Shown here: positions 17,861 through 25,366 of the stretch, piece by piece
Layout of the letters: each line of letters begins with the position of its first letter
How positions within the stretch are numbered: the stretch's first letter is position 1
Source: Candidatus Accumulibacter phosphatis
Lineage (GTDB): Bacteria; Pseudomonadota; Gammaproteobacteria; Burkholderiales; Rhodocyclaceae
DNA: 61,236 nt
Reading direction: 5' to 3'
Assembly: GCF_012939955.1 (NCBI RefSeq)
Contig: NZ_SPMY01000064.1
Coordinates: forward strand, 1-61,236
Translations under genes and position numbers: made by a program
The notes under the pieces: generated by a model
The model's input: the letters and a program-made list of their open reading frames with translations, nothing else
The model's database searches: none
What the model was told of the DNA's origin: nothing

Positions 17861-18661
17861 TCAAGAGTTTTCGCCGCTGAGTTCCGCGTAGGCGGAATGA
17901 TTGTGGATCGACTCGAAGTTCTCGGACTTCACGGTCCATTGCGCGATTCGCGGCTCTTTCATCAGGCGCAAGGCAATATCGCGAACCAGGTCCTCGACGA
18001 ACTTGGGGTTGTCGTAAGCACGTTCGGTCACCCACTTCTCGTCGGGCCGCTTGAGCAGGCCGAAAACCTCGCAGGAGGCTTCCTCCTCAGCCAGACGGAC
18101 GAGTTCCTCGGGACTCATCCCCGAGCGCAAGCGCGCGACGATCGTGATATGCGAACGCTGGTTGTGGGCGCCGTAGTCGCTGATTTCCCTGGAGCAGGGG
18201 CACAGGCTGGTCACCGGTGCGACAACCTCCAGCGTCAACTCGCTGCGTTGGCCATCGCGCCTGGCGACAACCATCCGCACGTCGTAATCGAGCAGGCTCT
18301 CGACCGCCGACACCGGCGCCGCCTTGCTGATGAAGTAGGGAAAGGCGAGTTCGATCTCACCGCTCGTCGCCTCCAGGCGGAGCAGCATCTCGTCGAGCAG
18401 GCGCAGCAGGCGATTGACGTTCAGCGGCGCACGCCGGTATTCGAGAAGCTCGACAAAACGCGACATGTGCGTGCCCTTGACCTCTGCCGGCAAAGCCACC
18501 GACAAGGACAAGCGGGCGACCGTGTTTTGCACCTTGCCGTCGGCATCGAGGAGCGCAAGCGGGTAGCGCAGACCCTTCACCCCGACCTTTTGGATCGCCA
18601 GTTGACGCTGGTCGGCCCTGGCCTGGATGTCGGGAAGAAAGAAGCTATCTGGTGCATTCAT
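17861..18661 (-). CDS. folE2: GTP cyclohydrolase FolE2
   Basis: Metal-flexible GTP cyclohydrolase IB making 7,8-dihydroneopterin triphosphate, the first step to folates and other pterins. The 266-aa product shows the family's signature Cys segment VTSLCPCSREISDYGAHNQR, with VGVKGLRYP near the N-terminus and IHNHSAYAEL near the C-terminus. ATG 18661 has GGAGA 9 nt upstream. It is the first gene of the nine-gene operon and faces the B12-binding MerR regulator. In light-response regulons of other proteobacteria, a GTP cyclohydrolase is co-induced with photolyase, whose antenna is a folate (recalled); no photolyase lies in this window. Confidence 0.92.
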   Translation of the reverse strand: MNAPDSFFLPDIQARADQRQLAIQKVGVKGLRYPLALLDADGKVQNTVARLSLSVALPAEVKGTHMSRFVELLEYRRAPLNVNRLLRLLDEMLLRLEATSGEIELAFPYFISKAAPVSAVESLLDYDVRMVVARRDGQRSELTLEVVAPVTSLCPCSREISDYGAHNQRSHITIVARLRSGMSPEELVRLAEEEASCEVFGLLKRPDEKWVTERAYDNPKFVEDLVRDIALRLMKEPRIAQWTVKSENFESIHNHSAYAELSGENS

Positions 18662-18811
18662 GACGCTGTCTCCGGTGGAGAGAAGAAAGTGAAAATCACT
18701 GCTGACCGCTGGTCGATATCTGCTTGCCGCTGCGGTCGATGAGGTATCCATGGAAGCTCCACGGTGGCGGTGCTCACCGCTCGCCTGGCGCGAAAGTCAG
18801 CTGACACCAAT

Positions 18812-18822
18812 TGTCCAGGACA
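18812..18822. promoter_or_regulatory. Candidate MerR operator 1
   Basis: TGTCCAGGACA, a perfect palindrome, nearest to folE2 (150 bp upstream of its start). Confidence 0.65.
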
Positions 18823-18989
18823 TACAAGACAGCTATACGAAGACTTCAGGCATGAAAAGCATTCGTGTCGTCGGCCGTGATCACGCCTGTAAGCACGATT
18901 CTCCGCTGCCATCCGAGGAATATCGGTCGCCAGATCGACAATTGAGAGCACCGATCGAAATGCAAAGAGCCACATTTCTGCGCCCTTTT

Positions 18990-19000
18990 TGTCCTGGACA
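18990..19000. promoter_or_regulatory. Candidate MerR operator 2
   Basis: TGTCCTGGACA, perfect palindrome, 178 bp from operator 1 (about 17 helical turns). Confidence 0.65.
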
Positions 19001-19062
19001 TAAGTATTCATGGCTCAAATATATGGGCGCAGAAAGCGATTGTCAAGCCAAATTCTCTTTTT

Positions 19063-19073
19063 TGTCCTGGACA
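19063..19073. promoter_or_regulatory. Candidate MerR operator 3
   Basis: TGTCCTGGACA inside a 13-bp palindrome TTGTCCTGGACAA, exactly 73 bp from operator 2 (about 7 helical turns). Confidence 0.65.
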
Positions 19074-19135
19074 ACTTCTGAGATATGCGCGACACTTGGG
19101 CATTACGAAGCAATTCACAGGCTTTCTTGCCAACT

Positions 19136-19146
19136 TGCCCAGGACA
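19136..19146. promoter_or_regulatory. Candidate MerR operator 4, over the regulator's own start
   Basis: TGCCCAGGACA differs by one base from the palindrome and lies exactly 73 bp from operator 3, ending two bases before the regulator's ATG. It overlaps the AGGA ribosome-binding sequence, which suits autorepression. Confidence 0.55.
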
Positions 19147-19148
19147 TC

Positions 19149-20069
19149 ATGACAACTCTCCCCTCCATGAATATCAGCGCCGTCGAGCGCGACACCGGTC
19201 TGGGCAAGGACACGCTGCGCGTCTGGGAGCGTCGTTATGGCTTCCCGCAACCGACGCGAGACGACAATGGGGAGCGCGTTTACCCGGCCGAGCAGGTCGA
19301 TCGTTTGCGCCAGATGAAGCGCCTGATCGACCAGGGCCACCGCCCCGGCCGGCTGGTGGCGGCTAGCGACGAAGAGTTCGAACAGCTTTGCAGCGTCGCC
19401 ACCTCGGGCGGCAGAAGCGAGGCGGCGGCGACGGGCGAGGCTTCACTGATCGCCAGGATGATCGCCCTGCTCAAGGCCAACGATGTTCCAGCGCTGCGCC
19501 AGGCGCTGAACCAGGCCATGATGCGCATGGGCCTGCAGCGTTTCGTCATCGACGTCGTCGCGCCACTCAATGACGCCGTTGGCGAAGCATGGATGACTGG
19601 CGAGTTTCAGGTCTTCGAAGAACATCTCTACAGCGAGCAGATCAAGTCGCTGTTGCACCAGGCGATCGCCAACCTGCCGACAGGCGGCGCTCCACGCGTG
19701 CTGCTCACGACGCCGCCGGACGAGCAGCACGTCCTCGGCCTGCTGATGGTCGAGGCCTTGCTCGGCCTCGACGGCGCCACCTGTATTTCACTGGGTACGC
19801 AAACGCCGCTGGTCGACATCCAGCTGGCCACCGCGGCCCATGCTGCAGACATCGTAGCGGTATCGCTTTCGGCAGCTTTTTCCGGACGCCAGGTGCGTCC
19901 ACTGCTCAGCCAGCTGCGCGCGATGCTGCCGGCGTCCGTCGAGCTCTGGGTGGGTGGCGCAGGCGCCCAGCGCATGCCAGCGCAAGACGGCATCGTGCCC
20001 TTGCCGACACTGCAGGCTGCGCTCGACGCGCTGGAAAGCTGGCGAAGAAGCCGCGCGAACGACAACTAA
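19149..20069 (+). CDS. CarH/LitR-type MerR regulator with B12-binding (photoreceptor) domain
   Basis: A 306-aa transcription factor. Residues 6-75 form a MerR winged helix (ISAVERDTGLGKDTLRVWER, RRYGFPQP). Residues about 95-180 form the helical bundle with the adenosylcobalamin-capping Trp-x9-Glu-His motif (WMTGEFQVFEEH). The rest is a Rossmann-like B12-binding domain with the E-x-H-x-x-G motif in PPDEQHVLGLL, whose His would be the lower cobalt ligand. In CarH-type proteins, AdoB12 holds a DNA-binding tetramer in the dark and light breaks it (established). ATG 19149 is preferred; the frame is open further upstream. It is divergent from the folE2 operon, which it most likely controls. Confidence 0.88.
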   Translation: MTTLPSMNISAVERDTGLGKDTLRVWERRYGFPQPTRDDNGERVYPAEQVDRLRQMKRLIDQGHRPGRLVAASDEEFEQLCSVATSGGRSEAAATGEASLIARMIALLKANDVPALRQALNQAMMRMGLQRFVIDVVAPLNDAVGEAWMTGEFQVFEEHLYSEQIKSLLHQAIANLPTGGAPRVLLTTPPDEQHVLGLLMVEALLGLDGATCISLGTQTPLVDIQLATAAHAADIVAVSLSAAFSGRQVRPLLSQLRAMLPASVELWVGGAGAQRMPAQDGIVPLPTLQAALDALESWRRSRANDN

Positions 20070-20441
20070 GGCGATTGCTTGCCAGGGGTGCTGGCGGCCC
20101 CAACGCGCCGCTACGGGGGCAGGTCAGCGCCCTCTCGTCGCGCATCCGAAACGATAGCTAGCCTGGCTTCTCAGAAGTTGGTGGGCCACCACCCTCTTCT
20201 TGCCCATCCCACCACTCGCTGGAGCTATTCGCGCAACCGGGACCGACTCCATTGCACTGACATTTAATGTGAAAGTCGCGCAAGCGACTCAGGAAACTCC
20301 CTTCTCCTCTCACGTCACTCACCGCAGCACGAGCCAGCGGCGACTGAGACCGAGAACGCTACGACTCCGCCGCGCCGAGAGCTGCCGAGGAGCGCTTGAC
20401 GCGCGGCGTCGAGGCGACTGCGTGCCTTTCTCGCTTCTGCC
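20070..20441. other. Intergenic region holding a partial repeat copy
   Basis: A 372-bp spacer between the MerR regulator and the SLC13 permease. The only structure recognised is the partial copy of the intergenic repeat at 20264-20308. Confidence 0.6.
20264..20308 (+). repeat. Partial copy of the intergenic repeat flanking the lut regulator
   Basis: TTAATGTGAAAGTCGCGCAA and the following GCGACTCAGGAAACTCCCTT match the repeats at 33262-33390 (inverted) and 34185-34303. The core GTCGC-GCAA-GCGAC is a hairpin. Confidence 0.8.
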
Positions 20442-22247
20442 TCAAACCGGCTGCAGCGGCCAGAACAGAGGAATCAGCACGCTCGCCGTCACCCAGACCA
20501 CCAGATTGAGCGGAATGCCGAGGCGCGCGAAGTCGGCGAAGCGGTAATTGCCGGCCGTGTAGACCAGGGTATTGGTCTGGTAGCCGATCGGTGTCGCGAA
20601 ACTCGCACTGGCGGCAAACATCACCGCCACCACGAAGGGGCGTGGATCGACGCCGAGATGTTCGGCGATACCGATCACGATCGGCGTAAACAACACCGCC
20701 ACGGCGTTATTGCTGAGGAATTCGGTGGCAATCGAAGTGAGCAGAATCACCAGCGAGAGCATCATCCAGGGCGACAAGCTGCCGCCGACGCCGACCAGCG
20801 CGCTGGCCATCAACTTGTCGAGTCCGGATTCGTGCATGGCGATGCTCAGCGCCAGCATGCCGAAAATGAGTACCAGAATCGGCCATTCGATCGACTTGTA
20901 GGCCTCGTCGGCGCGCAGGCAGCCAGTCGCCACGACGAGCACCGCGCCGATGATTGCCAGCCCTTCGATCGGCATCACATTGAAAGCGGCCAGAGTCATC
21001 ACGCCGACGATGCTGGCCAGTGCAATCGGCGCCTGGCGATGATTGCTCACCGGCGTGAGACCTTCGGTGATGGCGAACAGATCGCCGTTTTCGCAGAAGC
21101 GCTTGATCTGCGCCGAGCCGCCTTCGACCAGCAGGACGTCGCCAAACTGCAACTGAAAGTCGTCGCCGATATCGGCAATCGACGCGTTCTTGCGATGCAC
21201 GGCGACCAGGTGGATACCATAGCGGGCAGTGAGGTCGAGGTCGCGGATCGGGCGCAGGACGTAACGCGAGGTCTGGCCGACGATTGCCTCGACCATCACC
21301 ACCCCACGGCGGCGCAGCGTTTCCAGGTCATGCGAATCAGCCACCTGTGCCTGCACACCCATCAGGTCGGTGCTGCTGCGCAGATCCATCATCGCGCTGC
21401 TGCGGCTATGCACCACCAGCCGGTCGCCGACCATCAGGGCCGTCGCCGGCAAGGGTGCGGACCACTCCTCGTCACCGCGAAACAACTTCAGCACTTCGAT
21501 CGTGCCGTTTGCCAGGCGCGCTTCCTGCAAGCTTCGTCCGGCCAGATGGGAGCCTTCAGGAACGAACAACTCGCTCATGAACAGGCGGTCGCCGCTACCG
21601 GTGAACTGCTGCGTCAAGGTCTCGCGCACGGGCAGAAAGCGCGGCGCCAACCAGAGCAGCAAGGCGCAGCCGATCAAGGCGATGGCGATGGCCGGAGCAC
21701 TGATCTCGAACATCCGGAATGGCTCGAGCCCATGCTGACGCGCCACGCCATCGACCAGGATATTGGTCGAGGTACCGACCATGGTGATCATGCCGCCGAG
21801 GATGGTCGCGTAGGAAAGCGGAATCAGCAGCCGTGACGGCGCCACCCCGTAGCGCCCGGCCATGGTGATCACCGCCGGAATCATCACCATCACCACCGGC
21901 GTATTGTTGATGAACGGCGACACCAGCAGACCCACCGCGAGCATTGCCAACAGCAGGCGGCGCTCACTGTGGCCGGCCATCGCCCCCAGCCAGTCACCCA
22001 GGCGATCGACGCAGCCGGTCTTGCTCAGCGCCCCACTGATGATGAACAGGCAGGCAACCGTAATCGGCGCGCTGTTGCTGAAGACGCTGAGCACCTGCTT
22101 CGGAGTCAGCAAACCGAGCGCCATCAGCAAGGCCACCGCGCTCATCACCGCCACATCCGGCTTCAGCCATTCGCGCACGAAGCACGCAAACAGGCCGACC
22201 AGCGTCAGGCCGACAGTCAGGGCATGCAGTGACTCGGGGAGCAACAT
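20442..22247 (-). CDS. SLC13/DASS-family permease with two RCK_C domains
   Basis: A 601-aa inner-membrane protein. N- and C-terminal hydrophobic blocks carry the SLC13 substrate and ion motifs (SPFINNTPVV near residue 130 and EFLSNNAVAVLFTP near residue 520). Between them, roughly residues 210-370, are two cytoplasmic RCK_C/TrkA-C modules (FVPEGSHLAGRSLQEA ... LMVGDRLVVHS, and a second ending FGDVLLVEGG). This architecture fits Na+-coupled sulfate, dicarboxylate or related anion uptake; the substrate is unresolved. ATG 22247 with AAAGG upstream is used; a TTG at 22301 is open but less likely. It stands alone. Confidence 0.83.
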   Translation of the reverse strand: MLLPESLHALTVGLTLVGLFACFVREWLKPDVAVMSAVALLMALGLLTPKQVLSVFSNSAPITVACLFIISGALSKTGCVDRLGDWLGAMAGHSERRLLLAMLAVGLLVSPFINNTPVVMVMIPAVITMAGRYGVAPSRLLIPLSYATILGGMITMVGTSTNILVDGVARQHGLEPFRMFEISAPAIAIALIGCALLLWLAPRFLPVRETLTQQFTGSGDRLFMSELFVPEGSHLAGRSLQEARLANGTIEVLKLFRGDEEWSAPLPATALMVGDRLVVHSRSSAMMDLRSSTDLMGVQAQVADSHDLETLRRRGVVMVEAIVGQTSRYVLRPIRDLDLTARYGIHLVAVHRKNASIADIGDDFQLQFGDVLLVEGGSAQIKRFCENGDLFAITEGLTPVSNHRQAPIALASIVGVMTLAAFNVMPIEGLAIIGAVLVVATGCLRADEAYKSIEWPILVLIFGMLALSIAMHESGLDKLMASALVGVGGSLSPWMMLSLVILLTSIATEFLSNNAVAVLFTPIVIGIAEHLGVDPRPFVVAVMFAASASFATPIGYQTNTLVYTAGNYRFADFARLGIPLNLVVWVTASVLIPLFWPLQPV

Positions 22248-22635
22248 CAACAGGCCTTTGTGGCTAAGGGTCGGGAGGGCGTAGGCGAAGCAGCGCGCCA
22301 AGGTAGCGCAAAGCCCAAAGACTGCGAAAGAATAAAAAGTTTCCTGCTTATTCCTTCAAGGCCTATCGTTCGACGACAAGGAATGCGCCGCGCTGGCCCG
22401 AGCAGCGAACGGCGGCCACCGCTCGCCGCGGACAAGTTGAGGCGGCGGTGGTAGCGGCTTCTGTTCCGGAGCACGCGATGCCAGTTTGCGGCGGCGTAGA
22501 ACGGCAGGGGTTTGGCGGCAAGAACTGGCGACGGTATATGGCGGTGATGGACGTCGGCAGTGCGACGACCATCAGCGTCTGATCCTTCGTTAAGGCCCCT
22601 GAGCCGCGCGTGCCAGCCGCTGAGTCTGTTGCCCG
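22248..22635. other. Intergenic region without a recognised element
   Basis: About 390 bp between the permease start and the end of the amidase gene. No gene, repeat or terminator was recognised. Confidence 0.5.
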
Positions 22636-23442
22636 TCAGGGAACGTCGTCGAATTTCGCCCAGGTCTTGGGACCGACGATGCCGTCAGGTACCAGGCCAT
22701 GAAGCCGCTGAAAAGCTCGTACCGCAGCTTCGGTTCGTGGCCCGAACTCGCCATCGACGGTCACGCCGACCTTGGCCTGCACCGCTTTGACCACATCGCC
22801 GCTGCGCGGGCGCCGCAGCGTCGCGCGGGCGCCTTGCGTCGCGCCGGGCTGTGGCGGCTCGCTTGACGGGATCAGCGTCAGCACCTGTTGCCCGCCCAAG
22901 ATCGCCTCGACGCGGCTGCGGAAGGTCGGCATGTCGAATAGCGGATCGGGCTTGCGGCCTGGCGGCAGCGCGTATTCCTTGTGCCCGGCGCAGGCTTCGG
23001 CGCCCCTGCCGAGGTGGCGAAGGATCGCTGCGACGCCGTGCTGGTAGGCGTCCATCTGGATCGCCGGCCAGGGGTCGACGCCGGGCAAGCCACGGTTCTC
23101 CGCCTCGATGCCGATGAAGCTGGCATTACCCGTCTTGCGCCCCTGCCAACTGCCGTGCCCGGCGTGATTGCAGCGCCCGGCGGCGATCACGTAGTAGGTG
23201 CCGTCGCGGCCCAGCCCGAGTTGTGCCAGCGGGCCCGAGAGGTCGGGACGACCGTCGATCAGCATTCGCAGGCTTGGCATGTTGCCGCTCATCGGGCCGG
23301 CGGTATGGTGGCAGATGACGCCGAAGATCGCGCCGACGTCACCGCGGCCACGGCTCTGCCAACCGGGTACCTCGGCGACCTTGAGTCCGGCGCCGAGCAG
23401 GATATCGGGTAACCAGGTCAGCGAATAAGTGATAGCAGGCAT
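22636..23442 (-). CDS. N-acetylmuramoyl-L-alanine amidase with C-terminal peptidoglycan-binding domain
   Basis: A 268-aa peptidoglycan amidase. The Amidase_2 (T7 lysozyme/PGRP-like) fold spans about residues 25-190 with the zinc ligands visible as ICHHTAGP, CNHAGHGSW and CAGHKEYALPPGRKPDP; the last segment also holds the catalytic Lys. Residues about 210-265 are a PG_binding_1 domain (VQAKVGVTVDGEFGPRTE, FQRLHGLVPDGIVGPKTW). No signal peptide is evident, as in phage endolysins. The start follows the stop of the membrane-protein gene by a single base, so the two are translationally linked. It is the last of four co-directional genes. Confidence 0.87.
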   Translation of the reverse strand: MPAITYSLTWLPDILLGAGLKVAEVPGWQSRGRGDVGAIFGVICHHTAGPMSGNMPSLRMLIDGRPDLSGPLAQLGLGRDGTYYVIAAGRCNHAGHGSWQGRKTGNASFIGIEAENRGLPGVDPWPAIQMDAYQHGVAAILRHLGRGAEACAGHKEYALPPGRKPDPLFDMPTFRSRVEAILGGQQVLTLIPSSEPPQPGATQGARATLRRPRSGDVVKAVQAKVGVTVDGEFGPRTEAAVRAFQRLHGLVPDGIVGPKTWAKFDDVP

Positions 23443-23443
23443 C

Positions 23444-25351
23444 TCAGAGCACCCCCCCTCTCGCCGCCGGCAGCTGCTCGTCGGCGCTTGCCGCAGCGGC
23501 ATCGATGGCGACATCGCAGCCACAGCCCTCCTCCTCGTCATCGGCAGGCGCGGGCCCTGACCCGTCACCAGCCGCCGGCTCGTTGTTCAGCAGTGTCGCG
23601 ATGTCCTGACTGGTCAGCTCATTCGAGCCACCACGGCGCGTCTCTATATGCCAGGCGATGATCGCTTCCCGGCTGTCGGCGTCGAGGACGCCGCTCAGCT
23701 TGCTGCTCGGCATTTTCAGCGCCCTTTGGATGTCGCGCGTCTGCTGCTCGCTGAGCGCCCGCTCCGACTCGTTCAAAACATTCTGGAAGGGGCCGCTGGC
23801 GCCGGCTGGCGCCTGGCCGCCGGCGCCGCTCGGCGGACTTGGTGCCGCTCCAGCCGTGCCGGCTTTGCCGCTGGCGTCGGCTTCATTGGGCTTGGTGCCA
23901 CGCAGTTTCACGAGTTGGCCAAGGAGGTCGAACCAGAATTGCGCGCCCAGCGTGCAGGCAACGGCGGTAATAAAAAAACCGAGCACCATCGCGGCAAGGT
24001 TGCCCAGCGTCGCCACCGTGTCATCGCTCCCGAACACCGGTGGCAGCCACTGCCGAGCGTTCCAGCCGAGCGGAATGCCAAGCGCGCAGAGTTGACCAAG
24101 CGCCGCTTTCCCCTGCGCGGACTCGTTCTGCCCCTGTGTGAGCGCTCTTGCACTACCGTCGCCCGGGCCATTGCTCTCGAGATTCTGGAGCGTGCCCAGC
24201 CCCGGGACACTCGGACACACAGCAAACCCAGGCGTGCTGTCCGCGGCCGGCGGCGCGGCCGGCGGCGCCGGCATTGCGACGTGGCGCTCGTTGGCGATCG
24301 CCAGGCCGATCCGTTTCGCCTGCGCCTGCGCCAGCTCCAGGGTCGCCAGAAATGGCTTGCTGGCGCTGACGCTGGCGCCGGCAAAGTCCTGCTGCAGTTT
24401 GACCAGGCCCGCGTCGATCGACTTCTGCGCCTCGGCGAGCAGCTCTGAATGTGGACTCGGCATGGCTTCTATGTTGCGCGCGCGCAGGACTTCCTGGCGC
24501 AGACTACTGGCCTGCATGATCAAGGCGGTTGCCCGACTACCGCTGCTGGCGTTGAGGATCTTGATCAACTGGTCGATATCGTCGTTGCTGAGCTTCTGCG
24601 CGCTGGCCAGCGCGCTCACAGCCTTCTGCTGCTGATCGCTCGCTGCCGGCGCGGCTGCCGGTACGGCCGCTGCGCGCACCGTCGCTTCGCGCTCGGCGAC
24701 CGCCTGCTGGGCGGCAGCGACCGTCGCCGCGCGCAGCACCGGGTCATTCCATAAGGCGATGCTGATGACGATCGGGTTGATGTTGAGGACTACGGCCAGC
24801 GCCAGGCCGACGCCAAAAAGCAGCGCTTGCGTCTTGCGCGTGAACCAGCCGATCGAGCGATCAGTGGTAGCGACGAACCACTGGCGGACGCGCCCCTCGA
24901 AGGCCGGCCAATCGTTTTCGACGCCGGCGCACAGGCTTTGCAGCGTCTCGCCGACCGCCGCCAGCCCCGTCGCCGTGGCGGCGTTGCCGGCCGCTGGTGT
25001 GATCTTCGCCAGCAGCGCCGAGACGTAGCCCTGCGGCGTTCCCTGGCCGCGCTGCACGGGTAGTGTCGCTTCCTTGCCGAGCAATTCGAACAGTGCGCTC
25101 AGGAAAATGTCCGGTTCCAAATACGACGGTTTGCCGTCCTTGAGGTAGAGCGTGCGCACCAGCGGCAGCTGATAGAGCTTGCCAGCCAGTTGCGCGTCGT
25201 CACCGAGCATCGAGGCGACGGCGGCGAGCAGGTTGCTGCCGCGCGTCTGCTGCCAGTTGCTCACGAAACTGGCCAACACGCTGGCAATCAGGCTGGACAG
25301 TGCGAAAACGAGCACCAGGCCAATGGCTACGTCAAGGATGCGGTTGTCCAT
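23444..25351 (-). CDS. Large membrane protein with PG-binding-like domain and GCGCD tail
   Basis: A 635-aa protein of unknown function. It opens with a transmembrane helix (ILDVAIGLVLVFALSSLIAS), has further helices at about residues 178-200 (LLFGVGLALAVVLNINPIVI) and about 455-480 (AAMVLGFFITAVACTLGAQF), and a long Ala-rich, helical, probably coiled-coil segment between. A Gly/Ala/Pro linker leads to about residues 535-595, which resemble a peptidoglycan-binding domain (TRDIQRALKMPSSKLSGVLD, SREAIIAWHIE). The tail is acidic and carries GCGCD. It lies 15 bp downstream of the protease-SleB gene and 1 bp upstream of the amidase gene. The N-terminal type is widespread but uncharacterised. Confidence 0.75.
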   Translation of the reverse strand: MDNRILDVAIGLVLVFALSSLIASVLASFVSNWQQTRGSNLLAAVASMLGDDAQLAGKLYQLPLVRTLYLKDGKPSYLEPDIFLSALFELLGKEATLPVQRGQGTPQGYVSALLAKITPAAGNAATATGLAAVGETLQSLCAGVENDWPAFEGRVRQWFVATTDRSIGWFTRKTQALLFGVGLALAVVLNINPIVISIALWNDPVLRAATVAAAQQAVAEREATVRAAAVPAAAPAASDQQQKAVSALASAQKLSNDDIDQLIKILNASSGSRATALIMQASSLRQEVLRARNIEAMPSPHSELLAEAQKSIDAGLVKLQQDFAGASVSASKPFLATLELAQAQAKRIGLAIANERHVAMPAPPAAPPAADSTPGFAVCPSVPGLGTLQNLESNGPGDGSARALTQGQNESAQGKAALGQLCALGIPLGWNARQWLPPVFGSDDTVATLGNLAAMVLGFFITAVACTLGAQFWFDLLGQLVKLRGTKPNEADASGKAGTAGAAPSPPSGAGGQAPAGASGPFQNVLNESERALSEQQTRDIQRALKMPSSKLSGVLDADSREAIIAWHIETRRGGSNELTSQDIATLLNNEPAAGDGSGPAPADDEEEGCGCDVAIDAAAASADEQLPAARGGVL

Positions 25352-25366
25352 GCTGTACCCAATCCG

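Larger units (their letters stand above)
18662..19148. promoter_or_regulatory. Divergent control region between folE2 operon and carH-like gene
   Basis: A 487-bp spacer less GC-rich than its surroundings. It carries three perfect TGTCC-W-GGACA palindromes and one single-mismatch copy, listed separately. No confident -35/-10 pair was assigned on either strand. Confidence 0.7.
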
